Positions 14,002 through 22,450 of a DNA stretch of 27,219 nucleotides are shown here, one piece after another. The notes under the pieces are model-generated. The model ran no database searches. It worked only from the letters and a program-made list of their open reading frames with translations, and had not been told where the DNA came from. The stretch is from Clostridiales bacterium (GTDB taxonomy: Bacteria; Bacillota; Clostridia; Lachnospirales; Lachnospiraceae). The position numbers and the translations under genes are program-made. The stretch's first letter is position 1. The number at the start of each line of letters is the position of its first letter. The stretch lies in NCBI GenBank assembly GCA_019423795.1, contig JAHZAT010000089.1, positions 1 to 27,219 on the forward strand. The letters are read 5' to 3'.

Positions 14002-15426
14002 ATGGGAGTAAAACGTTCACAGATACAAAATCTGATTATATATATAGGTGATGTGTTTGGAATTACAATTGGATATTTTTTAATGTCACATATTAGGTTT
14101 TATTCGGATATCTATGGGGTATGGGCGCAAGATAATCGAGTGATTTATCGTTGGTTAGTTGCTATTTTTGTATTAACGATTGTGTATTTGGCAATTGATC
14201 CAAATCAGAATTTTTTTAAAAGAAAATTTTGGAAAGAATTTTGGGCAAATTTTAAAACTAACTTAATCACAGCTGCATTGATGGCGACAGTTGCTTATTT
14301 GATTGATGATGCAAGAGATTATTCAAGATTTATTTATCTTACAACGATGATATTTAGTTTTTGGTGGATGCAGATATCACATATGATTTATCGATGGTAT
14401 ATTTTAAAGTATCGACCATATAATTCAATCACAAGAAAGATGTTGATTGTAACAACGTCAGATCGAATGGATGAAGTGGTAAGAAGTATCATTAAGGAAA
14501 AGACATGGAATCTATGGGTGACAGGGATTATCATTACAGACAAAGATTTGACAGGACAGCAAGTCATGGATATTCCAATTGTTGCAAATAGGAATACAAT
14601 GCTTCAATATGCAATCAGAGAGGTAGTAGACGAAGTGTTTATTCTGATTCCAGAAGAGCCGGATGAACAGATTCAGAAATTAGTGCAACGATTTGAGGAG
14701 ATGGGAATTACAGTTGATTTAAATATCAATTTATATGAATTAGATGTAGAAAGTGGAAGCAAGTATCTTAATCGAATCGGTAAGTATCCAACGATAACAT
14801 TTGCACAAAGAGAGATTCCATTACATATGATTGTATTGAAACGTTTGATGGATATTCTAGGAGGAATCGTTGGATTGCTGATTACAGCAGTTGTAACGAT
14901 TGTCTTAGGACCAATGATTAAATTAGAATCACCAGGGCCACTATTCTTTTCACAGAAGAGAGTTGGGCGGAATGGACGTATTTTTAAAATTTATAAATTT
15001 CGGTCTATGTATGCAGATGCAGAGGAACGAAAAAAAGAGCTGATGGAACAAAATGAGATGGATGGTCTGATGTTTAAGATGACAGATGATCCAAGAATTA
15101 CAAAGATAGGGAAGTTTATTCGTAAGACAAGCTTGGATGAATTGCCGCAGTTTTGGAATGTATTAAAAGGTGATATGAGCCTTGTTGGGACAAGACCGCC
15201 AACGGTGGATGAATTTGAGCAGTATGAAGGATATCACAAACGTCGATTAAGTATGACTCCTGGATTAACTGGAGTATGGCAGGTAAGTGGACGTAGTGAT
15301 ATTACGGACTTTGAAGAAATTGTTTCTATGGATGTAGAATATATTAAGAACTGGTCTTTGAAGAGAGATATTGAGATTATTTTGAAGACAGTTCAAGTTG
15401 TGTTGCATAGTGATGGAGCAAGATAG
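14002..15426 (+). CDS. Initiating undecaprenyl-phosphate sugar-phosphate transferase
   Basis: A 474-residue polyprenyl glycosylphosphotransferase (CpsE/WcaJ/EpsL type) that starts each repeat unit by putting a sugar-1-phosphate on undecaprenyl phosphate at the inner membrane face. Four or five N-terminal spans (about 10-130) are followed by a nucleotide-binding-like linker domain (about 140-265), then a membrane segment (about 285-305) and the catalytic Bac_transf domain. The catalytic domain shows SPGPLFFSQKRVGRNG, IYKFRSMYADAE, the SLDELPQFWNV catalytic Asp-Glu near 380, MSLVGTRPP and LTGVWQVSGRSD. The sugar (commonly glucose, galactose or a 6-deoxy-aminosugar) cannot be told from sequence. 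AAAGGA lies nine bases before the ATG. It follows the Wzz gene by 27 bp. Confidence 0.95.
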   Translation: MGVKRSQIQNLIIYIGDVFGITIGYFLMSHIRFYSDIYGVWAQDNRVIYRWLVAIFVLTIVYLAIDPNQNFFKRKFWKEFWANFKTNLITAALMATVAYLIDDARDYSRFIYLTTMIFSFWWMQISHMIYRWYILKYRPYNSITRKMLIVTTSDRMDEVVRSIIKEKTWNLWVTGIIITDKDLTGQQVMDIPIVANRNTMLQYAIREVVDEVFILIPEEPDEQIQKLVQRFEEMGITVDLNINLYELDVESGSKYLNRIGKYPTITFAQREIPLHMIVLKRLMDILGGIVGLLITAVVTIVLGPMIKLESPGPLFFSQKRVGRNGRIFKIYKFRSMYADAEERKKELMEQNEMDGLMFKMTDDPRITKIGKFIRKTSLDELPQFWNVLKGDMSLVGTRPPTVDEFEQYEGYHKRRLSMTPGLTGVWQVSGRSDITDFEEIVSMDVEYIKNWSLKRDIEIILKTVQVVLHSDGAR

Positions 15427-15442
15427 TAAACGAGGTAGAAAT

Positions 15443-15892
15443 ATGAAGGTATGTTTAGTTGGGTCTAGTGGAGGACATTTAACACATTTATATATGTTAA
15501 AGCCTTTCTGGGAAAATAAAAAACGATTCTGGGTTACATTCGATAAAGAAGATGCGAAGAGTATGTTAAAAGGGGAAAAAGTATATCCATGTTATTTTCC
15601 GACAAACAGGAATATTAAAAATTTAATAAAAAATACGTTTGTAGCACTAAGAGTTTTGAGAAAAGAAAAACCAGATCTTGTGATATCATCAGGGGCAGCA
15701 GTTGCAGTGCCATTTTTCTATATTGCAAAATTAATGGGAAAGAAATTAATTTATATTGAAGTGTTTGATCGAATTGACAAACCGACATTAACAGGAAAAC
15801 TTGTTTATCCGATTGTTGATAAGTTTATTGTGCAATGGGATGAAATGAAAAAAGTTTATCCAAAGGCAATTAATTTAGGAAGCATTTTCTAG
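15443..15892 (+). CDS. Alg14-like glycosyltransferase subunit (CpsF/PssD type)
   Basis: A 149-residue partner half of a split glycosyltransferase. The N-terminal KVCLVGSSGGHLTHL (2-16) is the Alg14 signature, and ISSGAAVAVPFFYIAKLMGKKLIYIE is the conserved central membrane-associated segment. In the family this subunit anchors the catalytic Alg13-like subunit, encoded next, at the membrane; bacterial pairs such as pneumococcal Cps14F/G add the second sugar, often beta-1,4-galactose. I start it at ATG 15443 (GAGGT seven bases upstream) because it begins exactly at the conserved MKVCLVGSSGG; an in-frame ATG at 15398 would add 15 unrelated residues overlapping the previous gene. Its stop codon touches the AGGAGG of the next gene. 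Confidence 0.93.
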   Translation: MKVCLVGSSGGHLTHLYMLKPFWENKKRFWVTFDKEDAKSMLKGEKVYPCYFPTNRNIKNLIKNTFVALRVLRKEKPDLVISSGAAVAVPFFYIAKLMGKKLIYIEVFDRIDKPTLTGKLVYPIVDKFIVQWDEMKKVYPKAINLGSIF

Positions 15893-15903
15893 GAGGTATT
15901 CTT

Positions 15904-16401
15904 TTGATATTTGTAACAGTAGGAACACACGAACAACAATTTAATCGTCTGATCGAAGAAATTGACAGATTAAAAGGAAATGGAATCATCAAAGATGAAG
16001 TTATTATGCAGACGGGTTATTGCACTTATGAACCGAAACACTGTGAATGGTCAGAATTACTTCCGTATGATCAAATGTTAGAAAATGTAGAAAAAGCAGA
16101 CATTGTTATTACACATGGAGGACCTTCTAGTTTTATTATGCCACTGCAGATAGGAAAAATTCCAATTGTTGTGCCACGACAGAAAAAATATAATGAGCAT
16201 GTGAATAATCATCAAGTAGAGTTTGCTACAGCTGTAAAAGAAAGATATGGGAATATCATAGTTGTAAAAAATATAAAGAATCTGGAAAAGGCAATTTTAA
16301 AATACGATAAAATCACAGTTAAGATGACTACATCACTTGAAAATAACAATACAAGATTTAATGAAAAATTAGAAAATATTGTAGAAGATATGTTTCAATA
16401 G
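15904..16401 (+). CDS. Alg13-like glycosyltransferase catalytic subunit (CpsG/PssE type)
   Basis: The 165-residue catalytic half of the split transferase. It opens MIFVTVGTHEQQFNRL, holds the UDP-sugar-binding region ADIVITHGGPSSFIMPLQIGK, then IPIVVPRQKKYNEHVNNHQ, all close to the PssE/Cps14G pattern. The start is TTG at 15904, supported by AGGAGG at 15891-15896 with seven-base spacing and by the fit of the first residues to the family. The 11-bp gap to the Alg14-like gene and that shared ribosome site suggest the two subunits are made together. By analogy it probably transfers galactose to the lipid-linked first sugar; the specificity is unproven. Confidence 0.93.
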   Translation: MIFVTVGTHEQQFNRLIEEIDRLKGNGIIKDEVIMQTGYCTYEPKHCEWSELLPYDQMLENVEKADIVITHGGPSSFIMPLQIGKIPIVVPRQKKYNEHVNNHQVEFATAVKERYGNIIVVKNIKNLEKAILKYDKITVKMTTSLENNNTRFNEKLENIVEDMFQ

Positions 16402-16421
16402 AAATGAGCAGGGGAAGATTC

Positions 16422-17324
16422 ATGAAAAAGGTACTTGTGTTAATGGCTACCTATAACGGAGCACGATATTTAGATGAACAGATTCAAAGTTTGATAGATC
16501 AAAAAAATGTTGAATTGGAAATTTTAGTTAGAGATGATGGTTCAACTGATAATACGATAAATGTATTGAATAAGTGGAAAAAACAAGGAAAATTAGATTG
16601 GTACACAGGAAAACATTTAAATGTTCAATATGGTTTTTATGATTTGATGGAACATGCAGCTCAAAAAGATACTGAATATATAGCATTTTGTGATCAGGAT
16701 GATGTGTGGGATAATGATAAATTATGTATAGCGGTAGAAGAACTAGAAGATAAATGTAGTCAATCAAACCCAGCACTTTATTATTGTGGGCAAAGATTAG
16801 TTGATGAACATATGAATTTTCTATCAGATCATAGTCTCAATGAGTATCGTAATTTAAGAACGAGATTTGTATTATCTGATATAGCAGGATGTACAGCAGT
16901 TTTTAATACGGAATTATTAAATAAAGTTTTAGAATATAAGCCAGAGTATATGTTGATGCATGATACATGGGTTCTAAAGGTTTGCTTGGCAATGGGAGGA
17001 GAGGTTATAGTAGATCCAAAACCACATATGAACTACAGGCAACATAGTAATAACACTGTAGGATTAGGAAAAGGTATAAAATCTAATTTAAAACAGGTTA
17101 GACAATACATAGAGGAATATAAAGTTGAAGAGCAGATGTTGGAATTGAAGAAGGGATATGGAAAGAGTATTATTCCGGAATATAAACGAGTAATTTATTA
17201 TATTTGTAATTATAAAAATAATATAAAATGTCGCAAAAAATTATTGAATAAACATTATATAAATTTTTGTAATAAAGGCTTGAATTTAACATATTTTATT
17301 AAAATTATGTTAAATAAATTATAG
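16422..17324 (+). CDS. GT2 glycosyltransferase, rhamnosyltransferase-like
   Basis: A 300-residue GT-A enzyme of family 2. Motifs are VLMATYNGARYLDEQ (6-20), RDDGS (37-41) and FCDQDDVW (89-96), the last typical of rhamnosyltransferase-like and capsule GT2 enzymes; a conserved MLMHDTW follows near 180. It is soluble with a basic C-terminal end. I start it at ATG 16422 (AGGGGA six bases upstream) instead of ATG 16404, which lies inside that ribosome-site region and adds six residues ahead of the normal family start. The donor could be dTDP-rhamnose, but no rhamnose-synthesis genes are in the window, so another sugar is equally possible. From here on the codons become markedly AT-rich. Confidence 0.9.
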   Translation: MKKVLVLMATYNGARYLDEQIQSLIDQKNVELEILVRDDGSTDNTINVLNKWKKQGKLDWYTGKHLNVQYGFYDLMEHAAQKDTEYIAFCDQDDVWDNDKLCIAVEELEDKCSQSNPALYYCGQRLVDEHMNFLSDHSLNEYRNLRTRFVLSDIAGCTAVFNTELLNKVLEYKPEYMLMHDTWVLKVCLAMGGEVIVDPKPHMNYRQHSNNTVGLGKGIKSNLKQVRQYIEEYKVEEQMLELKKGYGKSIIPEYKRVIYYICNYKNNIKCRKKLLNKHYINFCNKGLNLTYFIKIMLNKL

Positions 17325-17345
17325 GAAAGATTAAGGTGAAAGAGT

Positions 17346-18368
17346 ATGTTGTTTAGTATTGTTATTCCCGTATATAACGTTGAAAAATATTTAAATGAAT
17401 GTATGCAATCAATACTTTTACAGGTTGAGACAATAGAAAATGATTGTGAAATACTTTTGATTGATGATGGTTCAACTGATACGAGTGGAAGGATATGCGA
17501 TACATATAAAGATAGATATCCAGATATTGTTAAAGTATTTCATAAGCCTAATGAGGGGCTGTTGGCAACTAGGCGTTTTGGATTTAAAAGGGTATCTGGG
17601 GATTATGTTATAAATTGTGATTCAGATGATTTATTAGAAAAAGGAATGTTAAAATCTGTAAAAAATATTATCTTGAAATATAAAAATCCGGATATAATAT
17701 TTATAAATCATAACAGATATGATGGAAAAGAAAAAACGATTGAGTTTGAAAACATTTTTTCAAACAAACATGATAGTTTAATACCTAGAGAGAATGTATT
17801 ACGTGAATTTATGACGGGGCATAGTGTAGTTAGTGTCTGGGGAAAAATTTGTAAGACATCGTGTATTAATCCAGACTTGGATTATAAAAAATACGGAAGA
17901 ATGAGCACAGGTGAAGATACTTTACAATCTGTAGAATTTTTTACGAATGCAGATACTTTTGTATACTTAAATGAAGCATTGTATGATTATAGATGTGATT
18001 CTGGTATGACAACAAAATTTGATAAAGATTATTATTTTACATTTAAAAAAATATTCGAAGAAATAATAAAAGAAAAAAAAGCTTGGAATTTGAAAAGCTT
18101 CAATAAGTTATTTGCTATTAAAGTATTTCAGACAACAGGAAGAGCTATAACTCAATCTAGGTACAATAAATGGAATTCTTATGGCGAACAAAGAAAATAT
18201 TTAAAGAAGATTCGTCAAGATAAGATGTTTATTGCTAATATAAAATATCTTAATAATATCAAAGAAAATTTACAAAGAGATCATTACTTGTTGTTATATC
18301 TTTTGAAGGTTAGATTCTATTTATTAATAATTATAATGCTTAGGATGAAAAATATATTGGATAATTAA
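17346..18368 (+). CDS. GT2 glycosyltransferase
   Basis: A 340-residue family 2 enzyme. The catalytic domain covers about 1-220: FSIVIPVYNVEKYL (3-16), IDDGS (39-43), GLLATRRFG and the metal site NCDSDD (90-95), then WGKICKTS near 165. The remainder is basic and helical with a hydrophobic end (LLLYLLKVRFYLLIIIML), which may bind the membrane. It is one of at least four transferases that elongate the repeat unit; the sugar and linkage are not predictable. AAGGTG precedes the ATG, and a 21-bp gap separates it from the previous gene. Confidence 0.9.
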   Translation: MLFSIVIPVYNVEKYLNECMQSILLQVETIENDCEILLIDDGSTDTSGRICDTYKDRYPDIVKVFHKPNEGLLATRRFGFKRVSGDYVINCDSDDLLEKGMLKSVKNIILKYKNPDIIFINHNRYDGKEKTIEFENIFSNKHDSLIPRENVLREFMTGHSVVSVWGKICKTSCINPDLDYKKYGRMSTGEDTLQSVEFFTNADTFVYLNEALYDYRCDSGMTTKFDKDYYFTFKKIFEEIIKEKKAWNLKSFNKLFAIKVFQTTGRAITQSRYNKWNSYGEQRKYLKKIRQDKMFIANIKYLNNIKENLQRDHYLLLYLLKVRFYLLIIIMLRMKNILDN

Positions 18369-18404
18369 AACAAAGCGAAAGAGAGAGGGATATATTTATA
18401 AATT

Positions 18405-19352
18405 ATGATGAGATTTTTACAAAGTTGCGTTTATTCATTAGATGTAATGATTTATTTTAGAGGAAAAAGTAATAATGAGAAGCTGAGAAAAATATTATCT
18501 ATTATTTTAATTCCTGCAGGGATTATACGGTATGTTTATGCATCTATTAAAGCGATGTTTATAAACACTAAATCAGAGAGATGTGCAGTGGCTTTGATAA
18601 TAAAAAATGAAGGGAAATACATTAAAGAGTATATAGAATATTATACAGCGCTGGATTGTGATCTTATTATATATGATAACGATTCAGATGATGGAACAGC
18701 TTCAATTGTAAAAAAATATAGGAATGTGACGTACATACCATGGCATGGGAAAAAGAGACAAATAGATGCTTACAATCACGCTTGTAAAAAATATGCAAAA
18801 AAATATAAATATATTATGTTTTTTGATGCAGATGAATTTTTAATTGCTGATGATTTGTTAAAAGGGAAATCATTGTATCAAATTTTAGATAGTGTATTTA
18901 AAAGACAGAAAAAAATAGCTTGTTTAGGTATTAATTGGCTTATTTTTGGATCATCAAATTTAGTAGAAGATCCGGAAGATGGTGTAATAAATGCATTTAC
19001 GCACTGTGCACGAGATGAATTTGAATGGAATCAATTGGTTAAATCATGTGTGATTCCATCTAAAATAATAGGTTGGGTTAATCCACATCTTCCATTACAA
19101 GCATTTGGTTATAAAAAGATAAATCTAGATGGAAAGAAAATAGTTCAACCTAGAAATGAACTTCCAAAGAAAAAAAAGATCAGATTGTATCATTATTTTG
19201 TGAAAAATAAAAAGCATTTTGAAGAAAAAGTTAATAAGGGCATGGCTGATAGAAATGCAAAAAGAAGTATGGATGAGTTTTATTATTATGATAAAAATGA
19301 TGTGATTAATTATAAAGCAATTTCTGTTCGAGACTACATACTAAAGAAATGA
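18405..19352 (+). CDS. GT92/GT2-like glycosyltransferase
   Basis: A 315-residue protein with a short hydrophobic N-terminal region (about 28-52) and a catalytic domain of the GT92/Glyco_tranf_2_4 kind: VALIIKNEGKYIKEYIEYY (62-80), IYDNDSDDGT (89-98), a conserved HGKKRQIDAYNHA and the metal site FFDADEFL (139-146). WVNPHLP and LYHYFVKNKKHFEEK further on match the late motifs of this group. The order KNE...DNxSxD...DADEF distinguishes it from the neighbouring GT2 genes. The start has two adjacent ATG codons (18405, 18408) and only a distant AGAGGG, so expression may be weak or coupled. It overlaps the next ORF's possible start by 4 bp. The sugar is unknown. Confidence 0.82.
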   Translation: MMRFLQSCVYSLDVMIYFRGKSNNEKLRKILSIILIPAGIIRYVYASIKAMFINTKSERCAVALIIKNEGKYIKEYIEYYTALDCDLIIYDNDSDDGTASIVKKYRNVTYIPWHGKKRQIDAYNHACKKYAKKYKYIMFFDADEFLIADDLLKGKSLYQILDSVFKRQKKIACLGINWLIFGSSNLVEDPEDGVINAFTHCARDEFEWNQLVKSCVIPSKIIGWVNPHLPLQAFGYKKINLDGKKIVQPRNELPKKKKIRLYHYFVKNKKHFEEKVNKGMADRNAKRSMDEFYYYDKNDVINYKAISVRDYILKK

Positions 19353-19366
19353 TAGGGGTGAAGCTA

Positions 19367-20488
19367 ATGAAGAAAATGGAACTGCCAGAATTTGCTTATA
19401 AATGCATATTGTTTTTGCTTATTATAGATGCAGCTATATATAATACAACAGTAAATGAAGTTTTTAAAGATTCTTTACATAGTTTTTGCTTAGTTGGGAC
19501 GATAGCTTTTTCAATATTATGCATTTTAGTAAGAAGATATTCAATAAAAGAGCTATTAGCTCATGTTGGTATTTTGTTATTGGCAGTGATGAGTTATATT
19601 ATAAGCGGAAATACAGATATGTTTGCGAGTATATTATTAGTTGTACTTGCATGGAAACTGAATATAGATGATATCTTGAAAATGATTTTTTCAATAAGAT
19701 TTGTTGTGTTTATATCCGTGGTTTTATTATCTTTAGTCGGGGTATTAAAGAAAGGATCGATAGCTTTAACGTCTGCGGATAAAGGTGTTCTATTTGGATA
19801 TGGGCATGCTAATACATTTGCAGGAAGTGCAGGAATATTAATATTTCTTATGTTTGCTATCTGTAGAAATAATTTAAAAAAAATACATTTTGTAATTGCA
19901 GTTATAGCAGATTTGTTGATTTTCTATTTTTCGAGAGCGAGAACAAGTTTGTTATTGATGACTGCATTAGTGTTTATTTTATTACTGTGTAAATATGTTA
20001 AAAATATGGATAAAGTAATATTAAAAGTAGCGAAATATTTTCAGAGTATTTTGTTGATAATTATATTTGGACTTATATTTTTACGTGCAAAAGAGATGAT
20101 GCCAAGAGTTGTTGATGTGGTTGATAAATTGATGAATGGACGTATTTTATTATCAGCAATGAACCTTGCGTATTATCCGGTAACATTGATTGGACAAAAG
20201 GTTGATCTTTCACTGATTGCATTGGATAATCAATATTATGCGTTAGACAATGGATTTGTTTATATCTTGATTCATTATGGTATTTTGGGATCACTTATAA
20301 TTGCAGGATTTCAGCAAAAGGCGATTATGAAATGTATAGAGAAAAAAGATGTGGTTTTAACGACTATTTGTATTTTGATTTTATTTTGGATGGTATATGA
20401 AGGAATGATGGTTTCAGCCACATCAAACTTTACGTTATTGTTTGCAAGTACTTTGATAGGTACGGATAAATTAAAGCAGAAAGAATAA
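19367..20488 (+). CDS. Wzy-like polysaccharide polymerase
   Basis: A 373-residue polytopic protein with about ten spans and little sequence conservation, as is normal for Wzy. The large outside loop expected before the last spans includes NGRILLSAMNLAYYP...LDNGFVYILIHYGILG, a common arrangement in O-antigen/capsule polymerases, and a basic FYFSRARTSLLLM lies mid-protein. It is the only candidate polymerase in a cluster that also has Wzx and a Wzz-like protein. ATG 19367 is preferred because AGGGGTG lies six bases upstream; an ATG at 19349 overlapping the previous stop would add MIGVKL. Polymerises lipid-linked repeat units on the outer membrane face. Identification rests on topology and context. 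Confidence 0.85.
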   Translation: MKKMELPEFAYKCILFLLIIDAAIYNTTVNEVFKDSLHSFCLVGTIAFSILCILVRRYSIKELLAHVGILLLAVMSYIISGNTDMFASILLVVLAWKLNIDDILKMIFSIRFVVFISVVLLSLVGVLKKGSIALTSADKGVLFGYGHANTFAGSAGILIFLMFAICRNNLKKIHFVIAVIADLLIFYFSRARTSLLLMTALVFILLLCKYVKNMDKVILKVAKYFQSILLIIIFGLIFLRAKEMMPRVVDVVDKLMNGRILLSAMNLAYYPVTLIGQKVDLSLIALDNQYYALDNGFVYILIHYGILGSLIIAGFQQKAIMKCIEKKDVVLTTICILILFWMVYEGMMVSATSNFTLLFASTLIGTDKLKQKE

Positions 20489-20501
20489 AAGGAGTATTTA
20501 A

Positions 20502-21314
20502 ATGATACCGAAAGTCATTCATTATTGTTGGTTCGGTGGGAATCCACTGCCTAATATTGCTGTTAAATGTATTAATAGTTGGAAAAAATATTTTCCAGAT
20601 TATGAAATAATCGAATGGAATGAAAGCAATTTTGATTTATTTTCATGTGATTATTGCAGAGAAGCGTATGATGCTAAAAAATGGGCTTTTGTAAGTGATT
20701 ATGCCAGATTTAAAATTTTATATGAGCATGGTGGAGTTTATTTTGATACAGATGTAGAAGTCATTAAAAGTATGGATGATATATTACAGAAAGGTGCATT
20801 TATTGGTCGTGAAAGAATTGCAAATGCATTTCCAGTTAATGCTGGTCTTGGATTGGCAGCAGAACCTAAAATGCCGATAATAAAAGAAATAGTTGAACAT
20901 TATGAGCAGGCTCACTTCGAGCAAGTAGAAAAAATGGAAACAGTAGTAGAAAAAGTAACCAATATACTAAGAAAATATGGGCTTTCCAATGAACAAAAAT
21001 ATGAGATCATAGAGGGAATGCAGATATATCCTTCTGATTATTTTTGCCCATATGACTATAATATTGGAGAGTTAAATATTACGGATAATTCAAGATCAAT
21101 ACATTGGTATGATGCATCATGGCTTGATAGTAAAATGCAAAAAAGAAGAGATGTTTGTGTGAAAATTCAAAAAACATTACGAGGAAGACTAGGGGAATGT
21201 ATAGCAAAATTATATACTAGTCTGTCATATTATTGGGAGTGGATTAGTACAGGAGATTATGAAACTATTAAGAAAAAGATAAAAAATAGAATCAAAGGAA
21301 AAGGTAAGAAATGA
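20502..21314 (+). CDS. GT32-family glycosyltransferase
   Basis: A 270-residue enzyme of the GT32 (Gly_transf_sug, DXD) group common in capsule clusters. The N-terminus IPKVIHYCWFGGNPLP (2-17) and the SDYARFKILYEHGGVYFDTDVEV block (65-87), with the metal-binding DTD at 82-84, are diagnostic; a late HWYDASW near 204-210 is also typical. The C-terminal 60 residues are basic and include an amphipathic end. Relatives often transfer glucose, galactose or mannose-type sugars, so the specificity is open. AAAAGGAG lies eight to ten bases before the ATG. Its stop overlaps the next start by ATGA. Confidence 0.92.
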   Translation: MIPKVIHYCWFGGNPLPNIAVKCINSWKKYFPDYEIIEWNESNFDLFSCDYCREAYDAKKWAFVSDYARFKILYEHGGVYFDTDVEVIKSMDDILQKGAFIGRERIANAFPVNAGLGLAAEPKMPIIKEIVEHYEQAHFEQVEKMETVVEKVTNILRKYGLSNEQKYEIIEGMQIYPSDYFCPYDYNIGELNITDNSRSIHWYDASWLDSKMQKRRDVCVKIQKTLRGRLGECIAKLYTSLSYYWEWISTGDYETIKKKIKNRIKGKGKK

Positions 21315-22393
21315 TTAAAAAAATCATTAAGGCTGTAAATTCTGTGTTTGGAAATTTTGTTCGAGTACAGTCAAGATTAAGTTTTGATGAAGCAAGAAAA
21401 TGTTTACAAGAAACCAATCCCAAACCAAAAGGAACTTGTTATACAAAAAATAAGCTTGCTATTCAATATGATTTACATATTATTATCCCAGCATATAATG
21501 CAGAAAAATATATAAAAGAATGTTTGGAATCTGTTTTTATCCAAGTCTCAGAATATAGTGTATTAGCTACCGTTGTTAATGATGGATCAACTGATCAAAC
21601 AAGTATAATTCTAGAAAATTTAAAAAAATTGTATAAAGGAAATCAAATTGATATTGAAATTATAAATCAAGATAACAAAGGATATTCAGGAGCAAGAAAT
21701 ACTGCATTGAGTTTTATAAGAGGAAAATATATTATTTTTTTGGATGCGGATGATGTATTACCTCAAGATACTATTGAAGTTATGTTAGATACTGCGTATG
21801 AATATGATGCGGATATTTTACAAGGAAGTTGGTATACATTTACGAATGAGAAAAAGAAAGAGCACAGAGTAAAAGAAAGTGGAAAAGAATCCGGAAGTCA
21901 GGGATACATATCAGGCTATCCATGGGGAAAGCTTTATAAATATTCAGTGTTAGAAAACTTTCAATTTCCAGACGGATATTGGTTTGAGGATACGCCGATT
22001 TCATTTATACTTGCTGCATTGCCATTTAAATGTATTTCAATTGATAACATTGTGTATGGATACAGATTAAATTCAGAAGGCATCACATCAAAAGCAGTGT
22101 ATAGTGAAAAATCCATAGATAGTTATTGGATTACAGAACAATGCCTAAAAGAATTTCCTAAATTCAAGGTTCACTATGATCAAAAAGCATATGAGTATTT
22201 ATTACAACAGAGTATAATGAATGCATGGCGGATACGAAAACAAAAGAGGAAAGTACGCGAATCTGAATTTGTTTTAATTACAAAATTGATGGATGATTAT
22301 TTTAAAGGTTTTCATACAAAAAATGCTAATATGAGTAAAGTAGAAAGTGCACTAAGAAAAAAACAATTTATTCGCTTTGAAATGATAATTTAA
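21311..22393 (+). CDS. GT2 glycosyltransferase with N-terminal extension
   Basis: A 360-residue family 2 enzyme. Unlike most relatives the catalytic domain begins only near 54, after an extension that is basic at first and then cysteine-containing. Motifs: LHIIIPAYNAEKYIKECL (55-72), VVNDGS (88-93), NKGYSGARNTAL (122-133) and FLDADD (143-148), then GYPWGKLYK and WFEDTP near 217, the usual acceptor-side features. The start overlaps the previous stop (ATGA), so translation is coupled. The sugar cannot be predicted. A 57-bp AT-rich gap follows. Confidence 0.9.
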   Translation: MIKKIIKAVNSVFGNFVRVQSRLSFDEARKCLQETNPKPKGTCYTKNKLAIQYDLHIIIPAYNAEKYIKECLESVFIQVSEYSVLATVVNDGSTDQTSIILENLKKLYKGNQIDIEIINQDNKGYSGARNTALSFIRGKYIIFLDADDVLPQDTIEVMLDTAYEYDADILQGSWYTFTNEKKKEHRVKESGKESGSQGYISGYPWGKLYKYSVLENFQFPDGYWFEDTPISFILAALPFKCISIDNIVYGYRLNSEGITSKAVYSEKSIDSYWITEQCLKEFPKFKVHYDQKAYEYLLQQSIMNAWRIRKQKRKVRESEFVLITKLMDDYFKGFHTKNANMSKVESALRKKQFIRFEMII

Positions 22394-22450
22394 AAATAAA
22401 TAATTGATTTTGGTAATAAAAAATTCCACAAATGGATATGGAGAACAGTT

